A stretch of 64,000 bases of DNA from Bog-756 sp963776225 (GTDB taxonomy: Bacteria > Actinomycetota > Acidimicrobiia > Acidimicrobiales > RAAP-2). Position numbers and translations under genes: made by a program. The notes beneath the pieces were generated by a model that saw only the letters and a list, made by a program, of their open reading frames with translations, was not told the origin of the DNA and did not search any database. Position 1 is the first letter of the stretch. Every line of letters starts with the position of its first letter. Below, piece by piece: positions 16,338 through 25,172 of the stretch. The stretch spans positions 806,001-870,000 of the forward strand of contig CAVZLL010000004.1 in the NCBI GenBank assembly GCA_963776225.1, given 5' to 3'.

Positions 16338-18239
16338 TCAGACCATGGATCGGCGCGCGTGCCCCTCGGACACGGTGCCCGGCGAATCCGACCCGGGGGC
16401 GGGATCGACCGCCGCGGTGGTCGGAACCAGGGCGCCGACGGTGGCGAACCAGTCCTCGTCCTCTCCCGGCAGCCTCGGCGAACACCAGGGAAAGACCCGG
16501 GTGAGATTGGGACTGTAGAAGGGATCCTCGTGGTGTAGCAGACCCCACCAGCGTCGCAGGAATTCACCGAAGTCGACGGCGTACCCCGAGAGGCCCCGGC
16601 TCACCGACTCGTAGTGGACGAGCTCCGCATGCGGCGTGTAGAGCAGCCGGTAGCCGGCCTGACCCAGGCGGATGCAGAAGTCGGTGTCGTTGAACGCGAC
16701 CGGGAGGGCCTCGTCGAATCCCCCGAGCTCAGTGAAGACCTCACGCCGGACCAGCATGCACGCCGCAGTGAGCGCGCTGTAGGAGCGGACGACCCGGTCC
16801 CAACCCCCGTACCCGACCCGGCCGGGGGGCAGCCCGTTGAGGATGTGGGCCGCGATGCCTCCCACCCCGAGGACCACCCCCGCATGCTGGAGACTCCCGT
16901 CGGGGTAGACCAGGCGTGCCCCGACCGCGCCCACCTCGGGGCGCTGCCCGAGCTCCACCATCGCGTGCAGCCATCCCTCGGAGGTGGCCTCGATGTCGTT
17001 GTTGAGGAACAGGAGCATGTCGGCGTCGGTGGAGGAGGCGGCAAGGTTGTTGATGGCCGCCCAGTTGAACGGGCCGGGATGGTCGAGCACCCGGATCTCG
17101 GGCCGGGCCTCGAGCCGGGACCGGAGCACCCGGGTCTCGGGTTCGATGCTGCCGTTGTCGACGAGGACGATCTCGCTGATCGGGTAACCCGGCGACAGCT
17201 CGAGCGAACGCAGGCATGCTTCGGTGAGGGCGGCCTGGTCACGGAACGGGATGATCACACAGACCGTGGGGGACGAGGTGATCTCGCGCCGTACGTGGTA
17301 GGCACCGGTGAACGGTCCCGGTGCCACCCGGCCAAGGATGCCGCGCCGGGAGACCGCGTCCTCGAGCGCCCGGCGGCTGGCCGAATAGGCCCAGGGCTTG
17401 GCGTCGGGATCTCCGGCCGCAGAGCCGGCGACCATCCGCCAGTGGTACAGGACTTTCGGGATGTGCACCACCCGCCGTGCCAGCTCGGTCGACCGGAGCA
17501 TGATGTCGAAGTCCTGACTGCCGTCGAACTCCGGCCGGAACCCCCCGATCCGGCGGACCAGATCGTGCCGGATGGCGGTCAGGTGACCCAGATAGGGATA
17601 CGCGAGCAGGAGTTCCGGATCCCAGTCCGGCTTGAAGCTCGGCTGGTGCGGTCGGTCGATCTCGTCGAGCTTGTCCTCGTCGGTGTAGATGACGTCGGCA
17701 TCCTCGACAGTGAGGGCGACCCGGGCGATCTGGGCGAGGGCGTCCGGCTCGAGCACGTCGTCATGGTCCATGAGAACCACGAATTCACCGGTCGCAGCCG
17801 TGAGCGCCCGGTTGGTCGCACGGGAGATCCCGCCGTTCTGTTCGAGTGCCATCGCTGTGATCCGCGGATCCCGGTCGGCGAATACCTCCATCGACGCACG
17901 CAGCTCGGGTTGCCCGGACCCGTCGTCGCAGAGGCACAGCTCCCAATTCCGGTAGGTCTGGGCGATGATCGACTCGACGCACTCCTCGAAAAACCAGAGG
18001 GCCGGTCGGTAGACCGGGATGACCACGCTCAAGAGGGGACCGTTGGTCGGAAGTTCGTCGGGCTGCTCGCCCCGTTCGGCGCGTTCGAGCTGGTCCAGGT
18101 GCCACTGGTGCTTCCAATGCCAGTACGCGGGGGGCGAGGAGCCCGCATCCGGGCCCCATTCCGGCTCGGCGTCGTCGTCCTTCGCCTCGGCGGTAGCCGG
18201 TTCCGCGGGAAGGAGCAGATCGACGAGTCGATCGGTCAT
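16338..18239 (-). CDS. Tandem-domain GT2 glycosyltransferase
   Basis: A 633-residue cytoplasmic transferase with two GT2 folds. Domain 1 (about residues 70-310) has LLSVVIPVYRPALWFFEECV, a DDGSG loop and the DxD-type LMDHDDVLEPDAL, then YTDEDKLDE. Domain 2 (about 350-590) has VCVIIPFRDQAALTEACLRS, LVDNGSIEPETR, LFLNNDIEA and the acceptor-side LGGFDEALPVAFNDTDFCIR. Such proteins build alternating or rhamnan-like surface polysaccharides. ATG 18239 is used; GTG 18287 is in frame and possible. A shed copy of its C-terminus is in the chimera at 12764-13333. Confidence 0.88.
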   Translation of the reverse strand: MTDRLVDLLLPAEPATAEAKDDDAEPEWGPDAGSSPPAYWHWKHQWHLDQLERAERGEQPDELPTNGPLLSVVIPVYRPALWFFEECVESIIAQTYRNWELCLCDDGSGQPELRASMEVFADRDPRITAMALEQNGGISRATNRALTAATGEFVVLMDHDDVLEPDALAQIARVALTVEDADVIYTDEDKLDEIDRPHQPSFKPDWDPELLLAYPYLGHLTAIRHDLVRRIGGFRPEFDGSQDFDIMLRSTELARRVVHIPKVLYHWRMVAGSAAGDPDAKPWAYSASRRALEDAVSRRGILGRVAPGPFTGAYHVRREITSSPTVCVIIPFRDQAALTEACLRSLELSPGYPISEIVLVDNGSIEPETRVLRSRLEARPEIRVLDHPGPFNWAAINNLAASSTDADMLLFLNNDIEATSEGWLHAMVELGQRPEVGAVGARLVYPDGSLQHAGVVLGVGGIAAHILNGLPPGRVGYGGWDRVVRSYSALTAACMLVRREVFTELGGFDEALPVAFNDTDFCIRLGQAGYRLLYTPHAELVHYESVSRGLSGYAVDFGEFLRRWWGLLHHEDPFYSPNLTRVFPWCSPRLPGEDEDWFATVGALVPTTAAVDPAPGSDSPGTVSEGHARRSMV

Positions 18240-18474
18240 CCACCCGAGCGCCGGTCCGAACCCGGCGCCGTCACGCCCGTTGCTCACGGGCCGACCCGGG
18301 GAACTCGCAGGGAACACCGCACGACCGGCCCGATCGTACCAGTGACTGCGTGGAGCTCGGGGCTCCCCGCGACTCCCCCGAACCGCGACGGGGCTGCGAC
18401 CCGGCGGTACACTCAGCGGTGCAGCCCGCCCCGGATCCGACCGGTGACCGTGGCCGGACGAGGAGCGCCGCGAC

Positions 18475-18978
18475 GTGGACCAGCTCGATCCCGAAGGAGT
18501 ACTGGAGAGGCTCCGGGCAGAGCACCGTGTCCTCAGATGGGCGCCGCTCCCACCCGAGCCTGTTCGCAGGCCGACCGAGCGGAGCCAGGTGCGAAACCGC
18601 GCCTCGCTCGAGTACCTCCACCACCACTGGTCCCTGCCCGACCGGGTCGATCCGGCGGTCACCGGCGGCGGCGTGCGCGGCCGGATCATCGCCCTCTTCG
18701 GCCGGCTGACCTTCCGCGTCCTCGGCCCCTATCTGCGCGAGGAGCGCGAGCTGTTCGCGCACCTGGTGCGGGTCAGCGACTCACTCGAGCAACGCTGTGA
18801 CGAGCTCACCCTCCGGTGCGAGCAGCTCAACCAGGACCTGGTCGACCGGCAGACGGCCGAGGCGGAGAACCTCGCCGAACTGGCCCTCTGGCTCCACCTC
18901 GACGCACCGGACCGGGCCTCGGCCAACGGGTTGCACGCGGACACCGACGGTCCCGGGGACACCGCGACGCCGCGATGA
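18475..18978 (+). CDS. Coiled-coil protein of glycan clusters (hypothetical)
   Basis: A 167-residue protein starting at GTG 18475, with GAGGAG about ten bases upstream. It has LEYLHHHWSLPDRVDP, an amphipathic basic segment GRIIALFGRLTFRVLGPYLR that could lie on the membrane, and a long heptad helix (ELFAHLVRVSDSLEQRCDEL onward). Similar short proteins stand between glycosyltransferase genes in actinobacterial polysaccharide loci; a scaffolding or length-control role is a guess. Its stop overlaps the ATG of the next gene. Confidence 0.65.
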   Translation: MDQLDPEGVLERLRAEHRVLRWAPLPPEPVRRPTERSQVRNRASLEYLHHHWSLPDRVDPAVTGGGVRGRIIALFGRLTFRVLGPYLREERELFAHLVRVSDSLEQRCDELTLRCEQLNQDLVDRQTAEAENLAELALWLHLDAPDRASANGLHADTDGPGDTATPR

Positions 18979-20147
18979 GCGGCGACGCCACCGTCGCCGT
19001 CCTGACCGCCCACTGGGAGTCGGGCACGGAGGAGGGGTGGATCGCCCGGCAGGTTGCGGGAGCTCTGGCCGGAGTCGCCGACGTCCACGTGGTCACCCCG
19101 GAGGGCGAGCGGTCCGGGTGCGAGCCTGACAGTGTCTTCTCCCTGCACCACCTCGGATCGCCGATCGCCCGATCGTCCGAGCTCCGGCGCGACCTCCTGG
19201 TCCGGGCGTTCTCGCAGAGCATCGGCCGTCCGCATACGGAGCTGCCACCAGGTGCGGCCGAACAACTCGACCGCGGTCTCATCGAACCGTGGAAGGCGGC
19301 GGGCCCGCTGCTCACCGAGCTCCGGCCTTCTCTGGTGGTGGTCGTCGACCTGCGCAACGTCGGCGCCCTCTCCGTCCTCGGGAGCCACCTCCCAACGACG
19401 CCGATGGTCCTCGTCCCCCTCGGGTCGGATCCCGAGCTCATGGCCTTCGCCCATTTCGACCCCCTGTTCGACCGCGCCGACGCCGTGCTCACCGTGACCG
19501 AGTCCGAACGGTCTGCCGTGATCGAGCATCACGGGAAGTCCGGTTCGGTCCATCGCATCGGGGCGCCGATGGCCGCCAACCCGAGCGCCCTGACCGAGCC
19601 CAACACCTGGGTCGGGGACAACCCGTACGTGCTGGTGCTCACCGGGACGGCCGAGGACGAGGGCTCCGAGCAGAACGAACTGGTCACGCTCCTGCGCATG
19701 CGGTATCCGGAGGTACGGCTGGGCATCGTCCACAACGATGCATTCTGCGTCTGGCACCAGGGCAGGGTCACCAGGGGATGGCCAGCCGAGCGGGCAAGCG
19801 ACCTCGACCGTCTGATGGCATGGGCCCGGATGACCGTCGAGCTCGGCCCGGGCGCCTACTTCGGACGGCGGTGCGTGACCTCGCTGCTCTACGGGACGCC
19901 CATCGTCGTCCCTGCCTCGAGCCGGGCACGAGAGCACGCCGAGCTCGGCAAGGGCGGCCTCTGGTTCGCCGATGCGCCAGAGCTGGCCTGGTGCGTGGAA
20001 GCACTCCTCGATCCGGCGGTTCGAACTGCACTCGGCGGCCAGGGCCGGACCTACGCCGAAAGGGAGTATGCCTCGACCGAACGGTTCGTCGCGGAAGTGG
20101 TGTCTGCCTGCGGCAAGCTCGCCGAGCGCACCGGGTCCACCCGGTGA
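18975..20147 (+). CDS. GT-B fold glycosyltransferase (GT4-like)
   Basis: A 390-residue protein with ATG 18975 in an ATGA overlap with the coiled-coil gene. The N-terminal domain holds VAVLTAHWESGTEEGWIARQ and PSLVVVVDLRNVGALSVLG, and the linker ADAVLTVTESERSAVIEHHG is characteristic of GT4. In the C-terminal domain VELGPGAYFGRRCVTSLLYG, PIVVPASSRAREHAELGKGG and the trailing ELAWCVEALLDPAVRTAL fit the nucleotide-sugar site of GT-B enzymes. Its donor and acceptor are unknown. The gene converges with ppx after six bases. Confidence 0.75.
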   Translation: MSGDATVAVLTAHWESGTEEGWIARQVAGALAGVADVHVVTPEGERSGCEPDSVFSLHHLGSPIARSSELRRDLLVRAFSQSIGRPHTELPPGAAEQLDRGLIEPWKAAGPLLTELRPSLVVVVDLRNVGALSVLGSHLPTTPMVLVPLGSDPELMAFAHFDPLFDRADAVLTVTESERSAVIEHHGKSGSVHRIGAPMAANPSALTEPNTWVGDNPYVLVLTGTAEDEGSEQNELVTLLRMRYPEVRLGIVHNDAFCVWHQGRVTRGWPAERASDLDRLMAWARMTVELGPGAYFGRRCVTSLLYGTPIVVPASSRAREHAELGKGGLWFADAPELAWCVEALLDPAVRTALGGQGRTYAEREYASTERFVAEVVSACGKLAERTGSTR

Positions 20148-20153
20148 GTCAGA

Positions 20154-21092
20154 TCACCGCCTGACCAGCAGGGCGGCCACCATCCCGTCGAGGATGTCCG
20201 CTTCGGACACCAGGCATTCAGAGCAGCCGAGCCGGCGCATCACCGAGTGGAGGATGAGCGCGCCCGCCACGATCACGTCCTCCCGTCCGGGGACCATGCC
20301 GGCGCGGTCGAGACGGGCCCTCCGGTCCTCCGCGGCCAGCACGTGGTACCAGTGGTCGGCGTCGGCGGAGGTGAGCACCGCGTGGTGGGTCCGCGCCGGG
20401 TCGTAGTGCGGGAGCCCCAGGCTCAGCGAGGCCAGCGTGGTGATGGTGCCGGCGAGCCCCACCAGCCGGTGCGCGCCGAGCAGTGTCGGGTGGGCGGTGA
20501 CCGCCTCCTCCAGCTGGGCGCCGGCCTCTGCTTCGGCCGCGGCGAGCTGGGCCGATGTAGGCGGGTCACTGCGGAAGAACCGCTCGGTGACCCGGACGCA
20601 CCCGAGCTGCAGTGAGACCGCTGCGAGACCGGGGTCGTCGGGCCCGTCGCCTGCCACCAGCTCGGTCGAACCACCCCCGATGTCCAGCACCAGGAACGGC
20701 CCGTCGGCCGGATCGAGGTCGGCCACCGCCCCGGCCAGGGACAGCCGCCCCTCCTCCAAGCCGGTCAGGAGCTCCGGCTCGAGCCCGGTGAGCGCGCCGG
20801 CGGCCGCCAGGAATTCGTGGCCATTGGAGGCGTCGCGTGCGGCCGAGGTGGCGACCAACCGTCCCCGGACGACCCCCCAGCGGTCCATCTCCCGACGGTA
20901 CTCACCGAGCACCTCGAGGCTCCGTCCGACCGCATCCGGGGACAGGCGCCCCGTGGAGTCCACGCCCTGCCCGAGCCGGGTGATCCGCATGAGCCGCTCG
21001 AGGCGGCGACCCTCCGCGTCGGCCACCAGCAGGCGGGTCGAATTGGTCCCGCAGTCGATCGCCGCCACCGGCCCGTCGTTCGCCACCCGCAC
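20154..21092 (-). CDS. ppx: Exopolyphosphatase / GppA-family phosphatase
   Basis: A 312-residue ASKHA-fold enzyme. AAIDCGTNSTRLLVAD is phosphate loop 1 and FLVLDIGGGSTELV is loop 2, with LVATSAARDASNG between them; the lone N-terminal two-domain form matches the short actinobacterial Ppx2/Ppx1. It cleaves inorganic polyphosphate or pppGpp. GTG 21092 is the start, with a second GTG two codons on. It is the last gene of the eno-ftsB-DUF501-ppx run, as in mycobacteria. Confidence 0.9.
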   Translation of the reverse strand: MRVANDGPVAAIDCGTNSTRLLVADAEGRRLERLMRITRLGQGVDSTGRLSPDAVGRSLEVLGEYRREMDRWGVVRGRLVATSAARDASNGHEFLAAAGALTGLEPELLTGLEEGRLSLAGAVADLDPADGPFLVLDIGGGSTELVAGDGPDDPGLAAVSLQLGCVRVTERFFRSDPPTSAQLAAAEAEAGAQLEEAVTAHPTLLGAHRLVGLAGTITTLASLSLGLPHYDPARTHHAVLTSADADHWYHVLAAEDRRARLDRAGMVPGREDVIVAGALILHSVMRRLGCSECLVSEADILDGMVAALLVRR

Positions 21093-21110
21093 TTGCTAGC
21101 ACGGTCGGCC

Positions 21111-21606
21111 TCAGCAGGGATGCAGACCGATCTTCTGCGCCGTCCACTCCCCCACCGGGTCGTCGCCACCGGCCAACCACCAGGCCAGGTGGGCGTGGAG
21201 ACACTTGACCCCCTGGCGGGTCCCCCCCACCCCGCCCGAGGGTCGTGGCCCCACATGGTCGGCGGGGACGAGCGCGTCACGGTCCGCCGCGTCAGCGCGC
21301 GTGCGCCTCGGCGATCCGGTCAGAGGAGACCGCTGCCTCTGCCAGCCGGACCCCGCCGGACGACTCGAGGCGACTCACCGCGTCCCGGAGGTGCGGGTCG
21401 ACCAGCCAGAAGCGGGTGGGCATCGGGGTACCGTCGAACAGGAAGGGGGCGTTCGCGATGACCGCCGGGCTCCCCCCGTCACCCCGCACCACGATCTCGA
21501 ACGCTCCGGCAGGCGTCCTGCCGAGCAGCTCGGCGACACGCTCGCGCTCCCCCGGCTCCCCGCTCCGGTCGGGGCCGCCCGTGCCGACGGCACGGTCGGG
21601 GCTCAC
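21111..21606 (-). pseudogene. DUF501 family protein, frameshifted
   Basis: GTG 21606 overlaps the ftsB stop (GTGA). The first 104 residues include RVAELLGRTPAGAFEIVV, PFLFDGTPMPTRFWLVDPHL and AVSRLESSGGV, then stop at 21292. One base over, the frame continues with ADAADRDALVPADHVGPRPS, GVGGTRQGVKCLHAHLAWWL and GDDPVGEWTAQKIGLHPC to 21111, the well-conserved end of DUF501. A single inserted base near 21293 would explain this. The function of DUF501 is unknown, although it is linked to ftsB and eno throughout Actinomycetota. It may be intact if the indel is an assembly error. Confidence 0.8.
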
Positions 21607-22304
21607 TTCCAGAATTCGAGGGTGGAGGTGACCCTGCCCCAGAAGCTCGAGGCCGGTCGGGGCGCTGTGGCACCCGTGGCCGCTCGCCCTCCGGTCGATG
21701 GACTGACGCTCTGCTGTGGCGTCGGGAGCCCCGGGTCCGGAGTCATGTTGGGTGCGTTGGCCGGGGAGACCAGGGGCTGGCCGGCCGGGTCACCGGGAGA
21801 AGGCTGCCCGGCGTGTGCGACCGAGGCTTTCCCGGACGGCGGCAGGATCTCGTAGAGACTCTGCCCGCGCCCCACCAACTGGTAGTTCTGCCGGGCCAGC
21901 CGCTCGATCTCGGCGCTCGTGCCGAGCTGCCGCTCCTGTTCTGCGAGCAGCTGGTTCTGGTGGCGGAGCGCCGAGAGCTGTGCCGCTTCGGCGGAGAGTT
22001 GCTGGTGCTGATGGAGCAGATCGGTGAACGGGAAGCTGGTGCCGATGATCACCACGGCGATCACCGCCGCGAGCAGGACCGGCACACGGTTGCGGTTGCC
22101 GGCCTTCCCGGCCGGGCGGCGCTTGCCCGCCCCACTCCCCTTCCCCGCCGCACTGCGCTTCCCGGCCGCACTGCGCTTCCCGGCCGTTGCCCGCTTCCGC
22201 GTCAGACGCCCCTTCCGAGGCGCACTCCGCTTCCCCGTCGGTCGTCCGGAGAGGGCACCCCGGCCGGGCGTCGACTTGCTGCGGGCGTGGAGGCGGGCGC
22301 TCAC
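21603..22304 (-). CDS. ftsB: Septum formation initiator FtsB/DivIC family protein
   Basis: A 233-residue bitopic protein, GTG 22304, overlapping the enolase stop. The cytoplasmic N-terminus (about residues 1-78) is unusually long and made of Lys/Arg/Gly/Ala repeats such as GKRSAAGKRSAAGKG. One helix follows (VLLAAVIAVVIIGTSFPF), then a coiled coil (HQHQQLSAEAAQLSALRHQN) ending in the FtsB-like IERLARQNYQLVGRGQSLYE, and a Pro/Thr-rich tail. FtsB acts with FtsL and FtsQ at the division site. The basic repeats could bind nucleic acid or acidic lipid. Confidence 0.85.
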   Translation of the reverse strand: MSARLHARSKSTPGRGALSGRPTGKRSAPRKGRLTRKRATAGKRSAAGKRSAAGKGSGAGKRRPAGKAGNRNRVPVLLAAVIAVVIIGTSFPFTDLLHQHQQLSAEAAQLSALRHQNQLLAEQERQLGTSAEIERLARQNYQLVGRGQSLYEILPPSGKASVAHAGQPSPGDPAGQPLVSPANAPNMTPDPGLPTPQQSVSPSTGGRAATGATAPRPASSFWGRVTSTLEFWK

Positions 22305-23590
22305 CGCGAACCTCCCCACGAGGAAAGGGCGTCCCCACCGGGGAAGGCCGCCGACTCGCCGAGCTCCTCCTCGATGCGGAGCAGCTGGTTGTACTTGGCC
22401 ACCCGATCGGAGCGGGCGGGTGCGCCGGTCTTGATCTGGCCGCAGTTGGTCGCCACCGCCAGATCGGCGATGGTGGTGTCCTCGGTCTCGCCGGACCGGT
22501 GCGACATCACGCACGCGTAGGCCGACCTGGTGGCCATGGCCATCGTCCCGAGCGTCTCGGTCAGCGTTCCGATCTGGTTGACCTTGACCAGCACGGCGTT
22601 GGCGCTCCCGGCCTCGATGCCCCGGCGCAGCCGGTCCTCGTTGGTCACGAAGAGGTCGTCCCCGACCAGCTGGATCCGCGAACCGAGGGCCTCGGTCATC
22701 GCCGCCCAGCCGTCCCAGTCGTCCTCGGCCATCCCGTCCTCGATCGAGACGATCGGGTATCGCCCGACCAGGTCGACCCAGTAGGTGACCATCTCGGCCG
22801 AGGAGAGGGTGCGGCCCTCCCCGGCCAGCTCGTAGGCACCGTCGCGGTAGAGCTCGGTGCTCGCCGGGTCCATGGCGATCGCGATCTCCTCGCCCGGCAC
22901 CCGGCCTGCCGCCTCGATGGCCTCGACCAGGACCCGCACCGCGTCCTCGTTCGAGGGCAGATCGGGGGCGAAGCCCCCTTCGTCGCCGACCGCGGTGGAG
23001 AGCCCGCGGTCGTGGAGCACCGCCGCCAGGGTGTGGTAGGTCTCCACCCCCCACCGCAACGCCTCCGAGAACGAGGCCGCGCCGACCGGCACGATCATGA
23101 ACTCCTGCAGGTCGATCGAGTTGTCGGCATGGACGCCGCCGTTGACCACGTTCATCATCGGCACCGGTAACACGTGGGCGCCGGCGCCCCCGACATAGCG
23201 GAAGAGCGGGAGGCCGAGCTCCTCGGCCGCGGCCCGAGCGGTCGCCAGCGACACCCCGAGGATCGCGTTGGCCCCGAGCCGCGCCTTGTTGGGTGTCCCG
23301 TCCGCGTCGATCATCGCGAGGTCCACCGCGCGCTGGTCGAGCGCGTCGAACCCCTCGAGGAAGTCGGCGATCTCCCCGTCGACGTGCTCGACGGCCTGCA
23401 GCACGCCCTTGCCCCGGTAGCGTTCGCCGCCGTCCCGGAGCTCGACGGCTTCGAAGGAGCCGGTCGACGCGCCCGAGGGGACGATGGCACGGCCGGAGGC
23501 GCCCGAGTCGAGGAGGACCTCGACCTCGACCGTCGGATTCCCGCGGGAGTCGAGGACCTCCCGGCCGATGACCTGCTCGATCAAGCCCAC
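22301..23590 (-). CDS. eno: Enolase
   Basis: A 429-residue glycolytic enzyme that converts 2-phosphoglycerate to phosphoenolpyruvate. Visible landmarks are EVLDSRGNPTVEVEV, PSGASTGSFEA, GANAILGVSLA, MNVVNGGVHADN, SIEDGMAEDDWDGW (metal-binding), LVGDDLFVTN, KVNQIGTLTET (catalytic Lys) and the signature SHRSGETEDTTIADLAVA. GTG 23590 gives the normal family length; AGGAG lies upstream but at a long spacing of 12 bases. The stop overlaps the ftsB start. A promoter is expected in the 119 bases separating it from mazG. Confidence 0.97.
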   Translation of the reverse strand: MGLIEQVIGREVLDSRGNPTVEVEVLLDSGASGRAIVPSGASTGSFEAVELRDGGERYRGKGVLQAVEHVDGEIADFLEGFDALDQRAVDLAMIDADGTPNKARLGANAILGVSLATARAAAEELGLPLFRYVGGAGAHVLPVPMMNVVNGGVHADNSIDLQEFMIVPVGAASFSEALRWGVETYHTLAAVLHDRGLSTAVGDEGGFAPDLPSNEDAVRVLVEAIEAAGRVPGEEIAIAMDPASTELYRDGAYELAGEGRTLSSAEMVTYWVDLVGRYPIVSIEDGMAEDDWDGWAAMTEALGSRIQLVGDDLFVTNEDRLRRGIEAGSANAVLVKVNQIGTLTETLGTMAMATRSAYACVMSHRSGETEDTTIADLAVATNCGQIKTGAPARSDRVAKYNQLLRIEEELGESAAFPGGDALSSWGGSR

Positions 23591-23709
23591 GCTGCGTCGT
23601 CGCTCCTGTTCGGTGTGTGGGAAAACTACCATCCACCTGGCCCCGGACCTGGGCATTCCTCCCGAATCACGCACGGAGCGACAGCTGCGACAGAGCCGGG
23701 AGCGCGACC

Positions 23710-25164
23710 TCACCCGCGCTGTTCGACCTCCGCGCGGAACGCCGCCGCCCGCGAGAGCAGGGCCGTCTCCGGATCGATCCCGACGGCGCGGGAGAGGCCG
23801 ACCAGCGAGAAGAGGAGGTCTCCGACCGCCTCGGCCCGGGCCCGCTCGGTGTCCGATGCCCCTGCCTGGTCTGCAACGGCCAACGCGGCCGCCCCCTCGC
23901 CGATCCGCAACGCCTCCTCGGCGGCCCCCGGGAGGACCATCCCGACGGCGACCGCCTTGCGCTGGAGCTTGGCCGCCAGCGCGAGCGACGGGAACGCCGC
24001 AGGGATGCCCTCGGTGACACTGGACCGGCCCTTCTCGGCCTTCTTGATGGCCTCCCAGTTGGCGGCCACCTCCTCGGCGCTGGTGGCGGTGAGGCCCCCG
24101 AACACGTGGGGATGCCGGGAGACCAGCTTGTCGTGCACGCCGCGGGCAACGTCCGCGAGGGTGAACCGCCCGACCTCGGCGGCCAGCGTGGCGTGGAAGA
24201 GCACCTGGAAGAGGAGGTCTCCGAGCTCCTCTTCCAGGTGGGCCACCGCCCGGGCCTCCCGGTCGGCTTCCGCGTCGCTCGCCACCTGCTCCGGGACGGA
24301 TGCAGCCCGGGCGTCCACCGCTGCGAGCGCGTCGATCGCCTCGAGCACCTCGTAGGCCTCCTCCAGGAGGTGGCGGCCGAGCGATGCGTGGGTCTGACGC
24401 CGGTCCCAGGGGCATCGTTCGCGCAACGTGTGCACGAGCACGTCGAGCGCCACCAGCTCGCTCGCGACCGGCGCGGCGAGGGTCGGGATCCACAGCGAGG
24501 TGAGGTGGTCCGGCTGGACACCCCGATCGATCTCCTCCCACGGCACCTCCCAGACCCGCTCGTCCGGCAGGCCGAGGTGGTGCAGGATCGTGACCGGTTC
24601 GGTCGGGTGTGGATCGACCGCGAGCTTGATCTCGGACAGCACCGCCCGGCTCCAGCACTGGGCCACCAGCAGCGGCCCGCGGTCGCCGGCCGCACCCACG
24701 GCGAACTCCCCCGCATCGACCACACGCACCCCCTCGGCGAACGGGTCGATCCCCAGCCGGACGAAGGCCAGGTCGAGGAAGGAGAGCGCCGGATGGACCT
24801 CGACGGCGAGCTCGCCCGAGGCGACCCGCGGGTCGGAGAGCAGCAGGGCGACCGACCGCTCGGCGACCACCGGCGAGCCGGGGACCGCGTAGACCACCGA
24901 CCCACCGCCGAGCGCGGTCGTGACCAGGTCGTCGGCGATCGAGCGGTAGACGTCCTCGAAGGTCTCGGCACGCTCGTAGTGGTGATCGAAGGAGCGCGCA
25001 CCGGGGAAGGCGGCAGCCGCCGGATGGCGGGTGGTGCGGAGGAAGAGCGCGGCGGCCGAACCGATGAGCGCGAGCGACGCCTGGGTGATCAATTCGGGAC
25101 CGGCGGGACCCAGCCCGACGACGTCGATGCGGGGACCGGCCGGATCGCGCGCACCGGTCGCCAC
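23710..25164 (-). CDS. mazG: Tetrapyrrole-methylase-fold domain fused to MazG nucleotide pyrophosphohydrolase
   Basis: A 484-residue fusion. Residues about 5-215 form a TP-methylase-like domain (IDVVGLGPAGPELITQASLA, VVYAVPGSPVVAERSVALLL). The C-terminal MazG part has CPWDRRQTHASLGRHLLEEA with the ExxE acids, then EELGDLLFQVLFHATLA with the second acidic set, and a degenerate second repeat. MazG hydrolyses abnormal NTPs or (p)ppGpp. The same fusion is known in Bacillus YabN, and mazG between mfd and eno is the mycobacterial arrangement. GTG 25164 begins eight bases after the upstream stop. Confidence 0.9.
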   Translation of the reverse strand: MATGARDPAGPRIDVVGLGPAGPELITQASLALIGSAAALFLRTTRHPAAAAFPGARSFDHHYERAETFEDVYRSIADDLVTTALGGGSVVYAVPGSPVVAERSVALLLSDPRVASGELAVEVHPALSFLDLAFVRLGIDPFAEGVRVVDAGEFAVGAAGDRGPLLVAQCWSRAVLSEIKLAVDPHPTEPVTILHHLGLPDERVWEVPWEEIDRGVQPDHLTSLWIPTLAAPVASELVALDVLVHTLRERCPWDRRQTHASLGRHLLEEAYEVLEAIDALAAVDARAASVPEQVASDAEADREARAVAHLEEELGDLLFQVLFHATLAAEVGRFTLADVARGVHDKLVSRHPHVFGGLTATSAEEVAANWEAIKKAEKGRSSVTEGIPAAFPSLALAAKLQRKAVAVGMVLPGAAEEALRIGEGAAALAVADQAGASDTERARAEAVGDLLFSLVGLSRAVGIDPETALLSRAAAFRAEVEQRG

Positions 25165-25172
25165 GGGAGAGC

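Noticed and set aside
16614..18800. A 728-residue open frame on the plus strand.
   Set aside because: Antisense of the tandem GT2 gene, with no family motif.
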